Of a DNA stretch of 17,244 nt, positions 1 through 7,113 are shown one piece after another (the stretch's first letter is position 1; the number at the start of each line of letters is the position of its first letter). A program made the translations under genes and the position numbers. Origin of the DNA: Thermoplasmata archaeon (GTDB lineage Archaea; Thermoplasmatota; Thermoplasmata; Thermoplasmatales; Thermoplasmataceae); NCBI GenBank assembly GCA_021827885.1, contig JAKAUD010000077.1:1-17244 (forward strand). Direction: 5' to 3'. The notes under the pieces were generated by a model, which saw only the letters and a program-made list of their open reading frames with translations, did not search any database and was not told where the DNA came from.

Positions 1-250
1 TGAAGCAATATGCGATCCGACCTCTTTCACTTCTGTCTGCCAGCGGACAGATCAATATCCTGCGAGAAATAGTAACCTTTTCGCTCGCTTTCATCCCCTG
101 TCTTGCGAAAGGGAAATTCCCGCTCGCAAATGTTAAACGATTCCGGAGATAGAAATTTCTTATCGTCATTATTAAGAATCGTTAGAGAAAAGAATCCTAT
201 TGGTAAATGTGAAAAAAGGGGGTTTGGAATAAATGTATAATTTATCGGTT
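1..250. other. Left flank, no convincing gene
   Basis: This stretch precedes the 3' end of the kelch gene. It looks richer in G+C than the neighbouring intergenic DNA. It contains a hairpin-capable segment at 114-138 (arms TGCGA/TCGCA with an inner GGGA/TCCC), a 7-bp imperfect stem at 34-51, and a direct repeat CGCTCGC at 92-98 and 131-137. On the minus strand an ATG at 169 opens a frame that runs off the left edge (about 56 arginine-rich codons), and a plus-strand frame is also open to about 154. Neither has a good promoter or recognisable motifs, so I call neither a gene. A run of six A at 212-217 gives U6 on the minus strand and could end kelch transcription. Confidence 0.4.
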
Positions 251-1669
251 TTATTTCTTGTTTAATTTTCTCATTATTTCCGTGATTATCAGCGCAAGTA
301 CCACAAGTCCAATTCCTGCAAATGCACCATAGAAGTAATAAACTACGCCGGGTATTTTGGTGAAAGTTATGGTTTGGTTTAACTGTTCAAAATAGATGGT
401 AACATTTCCGGTCAACTGAGAGGTCTGGTATCCCGATGGAACCATAGTTATATTGAATGATTCAGTTCCGGTGGGGGCAAGTATGGCGATTGTGCTGGAT
501 GATGAATTGACAAATGTGCTTCCAAGTTGGATACCCCATTCAGTTGAAGCAGGCAGCCCTGCTTCCTTGAATATCACGTAATATTCTGTTATGTTGGCGA
601 AGGTATAGGCATCCGAATAGGATGTATTTCCCATAGACCCTCCGAATAGAATTAATGTTGAATTTGCCTCATATCTTGCCATGGATTGTCCATAATATGC
701 AGGCGCTTGAGAACCTCTGGTTTGAACCTGTGACCATGTAGAAGTTGATGAGCTGTAAGCCCAGGTGTTATCTACAGGTCCGGTTGAACTGACTCCACCA
801 AAGAGGATTGTTTCATTATCATAAAGGTAGAATTTCATCTGGCTGAAGGCTCTGGCACCAGGAGAATTAATGGTTTTTTGGAGTTTCCACGACATTGATT
901 GATTCATGATCCAGGTTGAACTCTGATAGCCTCTGGAGTTGAATCCACCAAAAATTATTGGGAAACCTGATGAAGTTGAAGCCATGGAAGCGCCTTCCAT
1001 AGACGGTATGTTCTTTGTCTCTGATGTAATATTTATCCAGCCACCATTAAATTCCCATGTTGAGTTCAGGTAGCCATTAGGGCCAATCCCGCCGTAAAGC
1101 ACTATGGCATTCAGTGCAGGTGAATAGCTCATTGAAGCAAAAGCTCTCGCAGAAGGATGTGCTTGGAAATTCAAGGGTGACCATTTTGTTCCTGTAAATA
1201 TCCAGGTATTATTAAAGTAAGATGTGCCATTCATCCCGCCAAATAATAAAATATAGCCCGACGGGTCATATTGCATTGCTCCTCCAATCATTCCGGGCGG
1301 AGAATTAGCGCCTGTAAGATTGATCCAGCTGCCAGAGTAATACTGCCATGTTTGGTTGAGATACGAAACGTTTGGCCCAGAGAATGTTTCTCCACCGAAC
1401 ATAATAACTCCAGTCGTCGTTGATCCATACGCCATGCTTGCATTGGATCTTGGCCCGGGTCCTGTAGCCGCTATCTGGGACCACTGGTTCTCGCTCACAG
1501 GGGTGCAATAATTACTGGATGGCGATGCATTAGGTTCATAGCTTAAAGGATGCTTCTGATTTATTGTGCCTATGCCGATTCCAAACATTGAAACTATTAA
1601 TATTGCCATAATTGATATAACAACAAGTCTAATGGAGAGGGGTTTTCGTATAATTTCCCTAATTGACAT
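251..1669 (-). CDS. Membrane-anchored kelch-repeat surface protein
   Basis: Predicted 472-residue extracytoplasmic protein. A basic N-terminus is followed by a membrane segment (about 14-34) and six kelch-type blades, each with a hydrophobic stretch ending in a Gly-Gly pair (92-93, 144-145, 193-194, 241-242, 291-292, 343-344), consistent with a six-bladed beta-propeller. Residues 363-438 form a beta-rich module with the signature EAGLP, a divergent relative of the module repeated in the S53 protease of this window. A C-terminal membrane helix (443-464) ends in MRKLNKK. Seventeen N-X-S/T sequons lie outside the membrane parts, so heavy N-glycosylation is likely. I chose ATG 1669 over TTG 1684 because a TATA box lies about 26 nt before it, which implies a leaderless mRNA. 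Ligand and exact role are unknown; adhesion or envelope structure is a guess. Confidence 0.85.
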   Translation of the reverse strand: MSIREIIRKPLSIRLVVISIMAILIVSMFGIGIGTINQKHPLSYEPNASPSSNYCTPVSENQWSQIAATGPGPRSNASMAYGSTTTGVIMFGGETFSGPNVSYLNQTWQYYSGSWINLTGANSPPGMIGGAMQYDPSGYILLFGGMNGTSYFNNTWIFTGTKWSPLNFQAHPSARAFASMSYSPALNAIVLYGGIGPNGYLNSTWEFNGGWINITSETKNIPSMEGASMASTSSGFPIIFGGFNSRGYQSSTWIMNQSMSWKLQKTINSPGARAFSQMKFYLYDNETILFGGVSSTGPVDNTWAYSSSTSTWSQVQTRGSQAPAYYGQSMARYEANSTLILFGGSMGNTSYSDAYTFANITEYYVIFKEAGLPASTEWGIQLGSTFVNSSSSTIAILAPTGTESFNITMVPSGYQTSQLTGNVTIYFEQLNQTITFTKIPGVVYYFYGAFAGIGLVVLALIITEIMRKLNKK

Positions 1670-1689
1670 TAACCACAGATTCAACAGTC

Positions 1690-1709
1690 ATTTATAAATT
1701 TTTTAGAGG
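1690..1709 (-). promoter_or_regulatory. Promoter of the kelch gene (TATA plus CCTCTAAAAAA)
   Basis: Read on the minus strand, the 11-mer CCTCTAAAAAA (1709-1699) runs straight into TTTATAAAT. The TATA-like centre is about 26 nt before ATG 1669, which fits a leaderless archaeal transcript. The same 11-mer stands at the same distance before the neighbouring sulfoquinovose synthase gene. Confidence 0.6.
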
Positions 1710-1716
1710 TTTTTAT

Positions 1717-2919
1717 TCAATGAACTTGTATTGAATCTGGATTATTTTTTGTGATTCCCGAACTTTTTCTCCAGAATGTTTTTGGTTTGATTACGTTCCT
1801 TAGATTTTCTGCCCGATCTTTGAAAGTTTGTATGTCTTCCAGAATATTTACAATGTCATCCTTAAGCTCCCTCGATCTCTTATACCCAAGTGATTTCAGC
1901 TTGGAATGTTCTGGATTGTAATAATGCTCTTCCTTCTCCACCCTGGGATTCTCCACATGCTCTATTTTACAATTTTTTCCCAGTATTGCATTTGCTGTTC
2001 TTGCAGTTATTTCAGCGAGTTCGTTAACTGAGTAATGCTCATCAAATTGGTTATACACCCGGTATTCTCCCGGACTTGGAGGTTTCTCCAATCCGATTGT
2101 TAGGCAATTTATGCTGTCCTCTAACGAGAGGAAACCTCTTCTTTGCATTCCTTTGCCATATGGCGTGATGGGTTCATCAATGACTGCCTGGGTGCAAAAT
2201 CTATTAAGAGCGGTGCCCCAAACTTCATCAACATCAAATCTGGTATAAAGCTTTGTTTCATGGATTTCCTTTATTCTTGTTCCGTAAACTACCCCCTGCA
2301 TCACATCGGTAATTCTCAGGTTCCAGAGCTTGTTTGCAAACATCAGGTTGTTGGTATCGTGGACCTTGCTCCAGTGGTACCATGAACCAGCAAATTTGGG
2401 GAAGGGCAGGTTATCCTTTCTCCCATTGTATTCAATCTCAAAAAATCCCTCTGGAATGTCTATATTTGGTGTCCCATATTCTCCCATAGTGCCAAGTTTC
2501 AGGAGATGGCAATCAGGAACGATATCTTTCATGGCATAAACCAGATTCAGCGTGCCGATCATGTTCTTTGTAAGCGTTTCGGTAGCCTGACTTAACCCAA
2601 GCATTGAATAGGGGGCCGATCTTTGCTCAGCCAGATGCACAATTGCATCAGGTTTTATTCTCTCGATCAAATCGTAAATGAACGAAGCGTCACTTACATC
2701 TCCTTCATAATATTCTATATTCTTTTCCCAAAGTTCCTTTATCTTCCCGATTCTTTCTTCCATGGTCAAAATAGGAGTTAACGAATCTGAATTAACCTCC
2801 TTGACCCGTTTCCTGGTAAAGAGAGAATCTGCCCCGGAAACTGTATGTCCACGTGAAATCAATCTCAACGCAAGGGGCCAACCGATGTATCCATCTATAC
2901 CAAGAATTAGTATTTTCAT
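1717..2919 (-). CDS. agl3: UDP-sulfoquinovose synthase (SQD1/Agl3 family)
   Basis: A 400-residue extended short-chain dehydrogenase/epimerase. The N-terminal GIDGYIG (G7, G10, G13) binds NAD. TMGEYGTP places the catalytic Thr at 144, and YHWSK gives the Tyr181/Lys185 pair. These fall one position from the Thr145/Tyr182/Lys186 that I recall for Arabidopsis SQD1, and the GVVYGT, GTALNRFC, YGKG and YNQF blocks are also typical of this subfamily. The known reaction is UDP-glucose plus sulfite to UDP-sulfoquinovose in the cytoplasm. In Sulfolobus the homologue Agl3 supplies the sulfonated sugar of N-glycans, and Thermoplasma glycoprotein glycans contain a sulfonated deoxyhexose. A surface-glycan role is therefore likelier than a sulfolipid one. 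The C-terminal tail after about 375 is not recognised. It is upstream of the kelch gene on the same strand, but each has its own promoter. Confidence 0.92.
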   Translation of the reverse strand: MKILILGIDGYIGWPLALRLISRGHTVSGADSLFTRKRVKEVNSDSLTPILTMEERIGKIKELWEKNIEYYEGDVSDASFIYDLIERIKPDAIVHLAEQRSAPYSMLGLSQATETLTKNMIGTLNLVYAMKDIVPDCHLLKLGTMGEYGTPNIDIPEGFFEIEYNGRKDNLPFPKFAGSWYHWSKVHDTNNLMFANKLWNLRITDVMQGVVYGTRIKEIHETKLYTRFDVDEVWGTALNRFCTQAVIDEPITPYGKGMQRRGFLSLEDSINCLTIGLEKPPSPGEYRVYNQFDEHYSVNELAEITARTANAILGKNCKIEHVENPRVEKEEHYYNPEHSKLKSLGYKRSRELKDDIVNILEDIQTFKDRAENLRNVIKPKTFWRKSSGITKNNPDSIQVH

Positions 2920-2940
2920 TTAACTTTGTATTTTACACTA

Positions 2941-2960
2941 CTTAAAAACTTTTTTAGAGG
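2941..2960 (-). promoter_or_regulatory. Promoter of the sulfoquinovose synthase gene
   Basis: On the minus strand CCTCTAAAAAA (2960-2950) is followed by GTTTTTAAG, whose centre is about 26 nt before ATG 2919. This suggests a leaderless mRNA. The 11-mer matches the kelch promoter exactly, with its near edge 31 nt from the start codon against 30 nt there. Confidence 0.55.
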
Positions 2961-2996
2961 CTGATGAACAACTGAAGGGAAAAATCTATTAAACAA

Positions 2997-3006
2997 CTAT
3001 TATAAT
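2997..3006 (+). promoter_or_regulatory. TATA-like element for the MarC gene
   Basis: CTATTATAAT centred about 25 nt before ATG 3027 fits a leaderless promoter. It lies in the 107-bp divergent region shared with the sulfoquinovose synthase gene. An alternative TATA-like CTATTAAAC lies at 2987-2995. Confidence 0.4.
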
Positions 3007-3026
3007 GCCCTTAATAATATCGTAAT

Positions 3027-3641
3027 ATGGATATAAATAATTTTATTGCGATTGCAAAGGTATTTATTCCACTCTTTGTGGTCATAGATCCAATTGGTTC
3101 CATGGTTCTATTTGTGTCCATGACTTCATCATATTCTGAAATAGAGAAGAAGGAGGCCACAAAAGATGCCTTTGTTTATGGTCTCATAATCCTTGTGCTG
3201 TTCACCTTAGGAGGATCTATTTTATTAGAAATCATGGGCATTTCAATAATGTCAATACAGATAGCAGGAGGTATTATACTTCTTATAATGGGAGTTGAAA
3301 TGGTCAGGGAAGGGGACAGGCCAAAATCAACCGGAAAAACGTATAAGAACCCGGATCTTGGAATCGTACCGTTCGCGACTCCCCTTTTGGCTGGACCCGG
3401 AGCAATTTCCCTTGTCATCATACTGGCACAATCTGGATTTTATGCCGTATTAGAAGTGCTCGCTTCACTGGCCATAATCTTTATAATCGTCATAATTTTG
3501 TTTCTGTCGGGAACTAAAATTTCGAGAGCTATCGGAGATAAATCACTAAAGGCCGTAACCAGGATTTTTGGTCTGATCGTAGCAGCTTTTGCAATACAAT
3601 TCATCATTGATGCTGTCAAGCTTCTTGCTCTCACAATCTGA
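3027..3641 (+). CDS. MarC-family integral membrane protein
   Basis: A 204-residue protein with about six hydrophobic helices (roughly 8-30, 45-65, 70-92, 115-135, 140-160, 180-202). Family signatures are the VIDPIG segment in the first helix region and PFATPLLAGPGAIS in the middle, and the length is normal for MarC/UPF0056 proteins. The family is widespread in bacteria and archaea. The early link to multiple antibiotic resistance has not held up well, and the transported substrate is unknown. The helical segment after helix 3 is followed by a basic, hydrophilic loop (about 93-110). It is divergent from the sulfoquinovose synthase gene and shows no functional tie to it. The downstream gene is convergent, so this is probably a single-gene transcript. 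Confidence 0.88.
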   Translation: MDINNFIAIAKVFIPLFVVIDPIGSMVLFVSMTSSYSEIEKKEATKDAFVYGLIILVLFTLGGSILLEIMGISIMSIQIAGGIILLIMGVEMVREGDRPKSTGKTYKNPDLGIVPFATPLLAGPGAISLVIILAQSGFYAVLEVLASLAIIFIIVIILFLSGTKISRAIGDKSLKAVTRIFGLIVAAFAIQFIIDAVKLLALTI

Positions 3642-3704
3642 TTATGATAGAGGCTGAAAGAGTTTATTTTGACTGAATTCCAGTTTATTCAAAAAATAGA
3701 AGGA

Positions 3705-4931
3705 TCAGAATGAAAATTCCTCTCCGTTCATAGGAAGGATAATTTCATAGTTTGACAGATCCTCCAGCATCTTTTCCCTCTGTTCACCGTGGCAGAATAT
3801 GATTCTGTCAGGATTGCATTGCTTTATGAAGGTGACAAGGTCATCATGGCCTGCGTGTGCAGACATGTCAAAGAATTCAACTTTCATCTTCGGCCTTACC
3901 TGGGCACCGGCAATGTTCAGTGTTCCGGTCTCCATGAGCTGCCTTCCATTTGTCCCTTCAACCTGGTATCCGGTCATAAATATGGCACTCTTCTTGTCAT
4001 CAAGAAGTTTCTCAATATATCCCAGTGCAGGGCCGCCATCGAGCATGCCAGAAGTTGATATTATGATATCATTATCAAGGGCAGTTTCCCTCATATTCCT
4101 TCCCTTTATCTCATTTATATTGGCAAGTGCTTTCCTGAAGCCCTTATCCGATCTCAGATATCCTGGGGTATGCATATAAATGTTTGAAATGAGATTGCCC
4201 ATTCCATCGGTTGCAATATTGTATGGTAAGTCGTATACAGACATGACCAATTCCTGGGTTCTGCCCATGGCAAAAGATGGGAGAATAACTTTTCCTCCAC
4301 CTTCTATTACTTCTTTAATGGATTCCCTGAGGCTTTTTCTCACCGCTTCCCTGTCTACGTGGTTCTTTCCTGCATATGTGCTTTCAACGATTAACGTATC
4401 GCATTTCTGAGCCTCAGCACCCTTCAGGAGAAGGGAATCTGAAGTGTAGAGATCACCTGTTACCATGATGCTTGATGAGTTTTCAAATCTCCACATTGTC
4501 GAACCGGGGATATGCCCGGCACTCTGGGGTGTTATTCTAAAACCATCCTTTTCTATAGTTTCTCCGTATTTGACAGTTGTCATATTGCCATACAATTTTT
4601 CAATATCGTCCTGTGTGAATCTTACCGGATACCCTTCCAGATTCATCACTTTTATTGAATCCCTCAGCATCGGCCTCATGCTGTTTGCTGTCATATCTGT
4701 TGCAAATATGTTTGGGTTGAAATCCTGGTAAAAGATTGGAAGTGCTCCAATATGGTCAAGATGCGAATGGGTAACAAATATTGAATCTACCTTCTCAGGT
4801 GGCAATGGATATAAAGGCGGTTTTTCAGGTATAACACCATAATCAATCAAGACTCTCTTCCCTTTTTCTTCTATCAAAATCCCAAGACGCCCAACTTCCT
4901 GGGCACCTCCTAAAAATTTAACCTTATACAT
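3705..4931 (-). CDS. aCPSF2-like beta-CASP metallo-beta-lactamase ribonuclease
   Basis: A 408-residue RNase of the CPSF73/Int11 superfamily, expected to cut or trim RNA in the cytoplasm. The metal ligands are all visible: HSHLDH at 55-60 (motif II), H140 in SAGHIPGS (III), D160 in VTGDL (IV), E183 in VEST (motif A), H359 in MSAHAGH (B) and H381 in CHGE (C). The beta-CASP domain lies roughly between 185 and 330. There is no N-terminal KH extension, so it is not aCPSF1. The length and short N-terminus favour aCPSF2, with archaeal RNase J as the alternative. The start ATG is 2 nt after the MTAP stop codon, so the two are almost certainly co-transcribed. A weak T-run follows the stop on this strand (3696-3691). 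Confidence 0.88.
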   Translation of the reverse strand: MYKVKFLGGAQEVGRLGILIEEKGKRVLIDYGVIPEKPPLYPLPPEKVDSIFVTHSHLDHIGALPIFYQDFNPNIFATDMTANSMRPMLRDSIKVMNLEGYPVRFTQDDIEKLYGNMTTVKYGETIEKDGFRITPQSAGHIPGSTMWRFENSSSIMVTGDLYTSDSLLLKGAEAQKCDTLIVESTYAGKNHVDREAVRKSLRESIKEVIEGGGKVILPSFAMGRTQELVMSVYDLPYNIATDGMGNLISNIYMHTPGYLRSDKGFRKALANINEIKGRNMRETALDNDIIISTSGMLDGGPALGYIEKLLDDKKSAIFMTGYQVEGTNGRQLMETGTLNIAGAQVRPKMKVEFFDMSAHAGHDDLVTFIKQCNPDRIIFCHGEQREKMLEDLSNYEIILPMNGEEFSF

Positions 4932-4933
4932 CG

Positions 4934-5695
4934 TTATAACCTTGCTCCCTCTAATCTATTCTTACACGCACAGTTTCTTTCTGTGTTCTCTTTAACAAAC
5001 ATTTCTATATTTTTCATTGTCTTTTCCTCATTTTCTTTAATTATCTTTATTACTTCTGAAGCTTCAACAGGTTTTTCAGACCATACATCATAATCTGTCA
5101 CTGTAGCAAGCATTGAATAACACATGGCCATTTCATCTGCAAGGGTGATTTCCGGTACAAGTGTCATTCCTATTATATCTCCATAATTCCTGAACATCCT
5201 TGATTCGGCCCTGGATGAAAATCGTGGACCCTCAATCACTACATACGTGCCACTGGCATGTGTTTTCCCAGTATTTTGGGATACATCAAACAGGATCCTG
5301 TTCATCCTTGGGCAGAACGGATCAGCAGTTGAAATATGAACCACATCTGGACCATCAAAAAATGTCAGATCTCTTCTCCTCGTAAAATCTATAAACTGGT
5401 CAGGAACAACAGTATCTCCCGGTTCTATGTTCTCCTTTAGAGAACCAACTGCATTTATTCCCAATATCTCAGTGCATCCTACCTTTTCAAGGGCATAAAT
5501 ATTTGCCCTGTAATTCACTTTGTGTGGTGGGATCTGGTGCTTGCTTCCATGTCTTGGCAAAAACGCTACTTCCTTTCCCGAAATAATCCCGGTTTGAATA
5601 TCAGACGATGTTTCGCCATAGGGTGTTCCAACCTTTATAGATTTCTTTTCAGAAAGAAGGTCATAAATTCCGCTTCCTCCTATAATACCTATCAA
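4934..5695 (-). CDS. mtnP: S-methyl-5'-thioadenosine phosphorylase
   Basis: A 253-residue PNP/MTAP-family enzyme that splits methylthioadenosine with phosphate into adenine and methylthioribose 1-phosphate, recycling the by-product of polyamine synthesis. Visible sites are GGSGIY (Ser8) and PRHG (48-49) at the phosphate pocket, [16 protein letters not shown] (155-165), and TDYD with Asp201/Asp203. That Asp pair marks 6-aminopurine preference in human MTAP, where purine nucleoside phosphorylases carry Asn. Near the C-terminus Cys242-Ala-Cys244 is a CXC motif, known from heat-stable archaeal MTAP/PNP enzymes as a redox-active disulfide. The start is a TTG preceded by a strong purine-rich ribosome binding site; no in-frame ATG lies upstream, and the N-terminus matches the family. 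It sits between a small ORF and the RNase gene. Confidence 0.93.
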   Translation of the reverse strand: MIGIIGGSGIYDLLSEKKSIKVGTPYGETSSDIQTGIISGKEVAFLPRHGSKHQIPPHKVNYRANIYALEKVGCTEILGINAVGSLKENIEPGDTVVPDQFIDFTRRRDLTFFDGPDVVHISTADPFCPRMNRILFDVSQNTGKTHASGTYVVIEGPRFSSRAESRMFRNYGDIIGMTLVPEITLADEMAMCYSMLATVTDYDVWSEKPVEASEVIKIIKENEEKTMKNIEMFVKENTERNCACKNRLEGARL

Positions 5696-5709
5696 ACTTC
5701 TCTCCTCTC
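5696..5709 (-). promoter_or_regulatory. Shine-Dalgarno tract deciding the TTG start of mtnP
   Basis: Read on the minus strand, GGAGAGGAGAGAAGT lies directly before TTG 5695. Many genes here appear leaderless, so this clear ribosome binding site marks mtnP as an internal operon gene. The tract begins at the final G of the upstream small ORF's TAG stop, as expected for coupled translation. Confidence 0.6.
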
Positions 5710-5877
5710 CTAACTTTTTAATTCTACTGATTCACCGGCAGTATATTTTTCATAACAACGAGATTCAAACAAATCATATGGTCTCTTCCGATTATCATGT
5801 GGCTCAACGCTTTTACTGCCCCTAACTTCACTTGCTGTATTGCTGCACGTTATATTGTTTTTTTGTTTATTGATCAT
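5710..5877 (-). CDS. Small ORF (55 aa) heading the mtnP operon, function unknown
   Basis: ATG 5877 to TAG 5710 encodes a hydrophilic 55-residue protein, not recognised. The N-terminal part is rich in Asn, Ser and Lys. The C-terminal half holds [20 protein letters not shown] (33-52), the most structured part. Two cysteines (11 and 41) are present but form no metal motif. There is no signal or membrane segment. Evidence for coding: it fills the gap between mtnP and the rpa promoter, a TATA-like stretch lies about 24 nt before its ATG, and it ends 14 nt before the mtnP TTG with the Shine-Dalgarno tract in between. Codon choice looks like that of the neighbours. It could still be a chance frame in the mtnP leader; no homologue is known to me. 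Confidence 0.5.
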   Translation of the reverse strand: MINKQKNNITCSNTASEVRGSKSVEPHDNRKRPYDLFESRCYEKYTAGESVELKS

Positions 5878-5895
5878 TTTTTCTCTAAAGCTGTT

Positions 5896-5906
5896 GATTT
5901 ATTCTT
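5896..5906 (-). promoter_or_regulatory. TATA-like element for the small ORF-mtnP operon
   Basis: On the minus strand AAGAATAAATC is centred about 24 nt before ATG 5877, in line with a leaderless small ORF. A second AT-rich box (about 5743-5751) could drive mtnP alone with a short leader. Confidence 0.4.
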
Positions 5907-5988
5907 ATTTACCTTTTACTATTAAGTAAATTTTAATTCAGTATATAACCAATCGGTTTTTTCAGCAATGAAAAAAGCTATTTTATAT

Positions 5989-5997
5989 GAATATATG
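5989..5997 (+). promoter_or_regulatory. TATA-like element for the rpa operon
   Basis: GAATATATG, within a longer AT-rich run, is centred about 32 nt before the TTG start at 6025. This would give a leaderless or very short-leader transcript. No Shine-Dalgarno sequence stands before the TTG. Confidence 0.4.
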
Positions 5998-6024
5998 CTT
6001 AAGTTCAAGTGAGAGTGTTCTTCA

Positions 6025-7113
6025 TTGGTTGTTAAGAAGTTAAACGAAATAAAGGAAGAAATTCAGGATATCGAGGTAATAGCTAAAGTATTATCCTTGT
6101 CAGAAAAGGAGAGGAACTCGGAGAAGGGAAATAGTGTTTATCATTATGGGCTTCTTGGCGATGAAACTGGGGTAATGCCCTTCACTGCATGGAATATTTC
6201 ATCCATCGTCAAGGAAAAGGATGTTATTGGAATTAAGAGGGCTTATTCAAAAAAATACAATGACAAAATTAGAATTTATTTCGATGATAAGACGGAATTC
6301 GTTCTTAAACCGGAGATCGAAATGGATGTTAAAAGGACTTACACATATGAAAAGATCAGAAATCTTGGTTCCGGTGAGAAGTTTGTCGCTCTTGAAGGGA
6401 TCCTGCACGATGAAAAGGATAGGGAATTCGACAGCAATGGTGAGAAGAGGAAAGTGTTTTCATATGTTATAGAGGATGACACCGGTTCTGTCAGGTTATC
6501 ATCTTTTGGAAGAAAACTTCCCATGGGGAAAGGGCTTAGGATAGAAGGAGTCAAGATAGACGAGTTTAACGGAAGAATAAATGCGAGCGTTGGTGAAAAA
6601 GCAGAATTCCACGAAATAGAATTTCAAATAGAGACGGGAAGCAAATTTGCATATATATCGGAAATAGCAAATCCGATAGGCGGAATATACATTGTAGGTT
6701 TCCCAATTTCACTTGGTGAAAAAAGTGGGCTCATCAAGAGATGCAAGGAATGCAAGAAAAAGATAGATGATGAAAGATGTGAGACGCACCCGGAGTCAGG
6801 GTTCTATTATGATATCTTTGCTTATTTCACCGTTGATGATGGTACCGGATTTATTTCAGTAACTTCAGGGTTAGAATCTATTAAGGCAATCACTAAGATA
6901 AAAGATGAAGATTTGACCAACGAAAGAAGGCCGCCTCTAAAAAAGGAGATTCATGAGCGCATCGAAAACTCAATAATGGGAAAAGCGCTGAAAATAGAAG
7001 GGAACATTTCCAAGAATACCATGGGCATGAGCATTAGGGCCAGTTCAATCTCGGTTGTGAGTGTTGATGAAAATAAATCACTTAAGAATATAACGGAGAG
7101 TGAGTTTCTATGA
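6025..7113 (+). CDS. Replication protein A (archaeal RPA, zinc-finger OB-fold type)
   Basis: A 362-residue single-stranded DNA-binding protein for replication, repair and recombination. OB-fold-like units lie at about 15-98, 115-195 and 215-350. Each of the first two has a GD/DDTG-V strand pattern (LLGDETGVMPF, IEDDTGSVRLS), and the third has VDDGTGFISV. Embedded in the third is a zinc-binding set C240, C243, C252, H255, as in euryarchaeal RPA. The start is TTG at 6025: an in-frame stop lies 13 nt upstream, there is no ATG before the first OB fold, and a TATA-like box precedes it. The stop overlaps the start of the next gene in ATGA, the common rpa/COG3390 pairing. The fold assignment is from pattern; whether it acts as a monomer or with its partner is not visible. 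Confidence 0.88.
   Translation: MVVKKLNEIKEEIQDIEVIAKVLSLSEKERNSEKGNSVYHYGLLGDETGVMPFTAWNISSIVKEKDVIGIKRAYSKKYNDKIRIYFDDKTEFVLKPEIEMDVKRTYTYEKIRNLGSGEKFVALEGILHDEKDREFDSNGEKRKVFSYVIEDDTGSVRLSSFGRKLPMGKGLRIEGVKIDEFNGRINASVGEKAEFHEIEFQIETGSKFAYISEIANPIGGIYIVGFPISLGEKSGLIKRCKECKKKIDDERCETHPESGFYYDIFAYFTVDDGTGFISVTSGLESIKAITKIKDEDLTNERRPPLKKEIHERIENSIMGKALKIEGNISKNTMGMSIRASSISVVSVDENKSLKNITESEFL

Noticed and set aside
2955..3657. Repeated 10-mer TAGAGGCTGA (2955-2964 and 3648-3657)
   Set aside because: The second copy lies between convergent gene ends with no promoter context, so chance is the simplest view; only the 11-mer part at promoters is kept as a finding.
5696..6024. tRNA or other structured RNA between mtnP and rpa
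   Set aside because: No cloverleaf, T-loop GTTCGA-type motif or stable stem was found; the region is better explained by the small ORF and two promoters.
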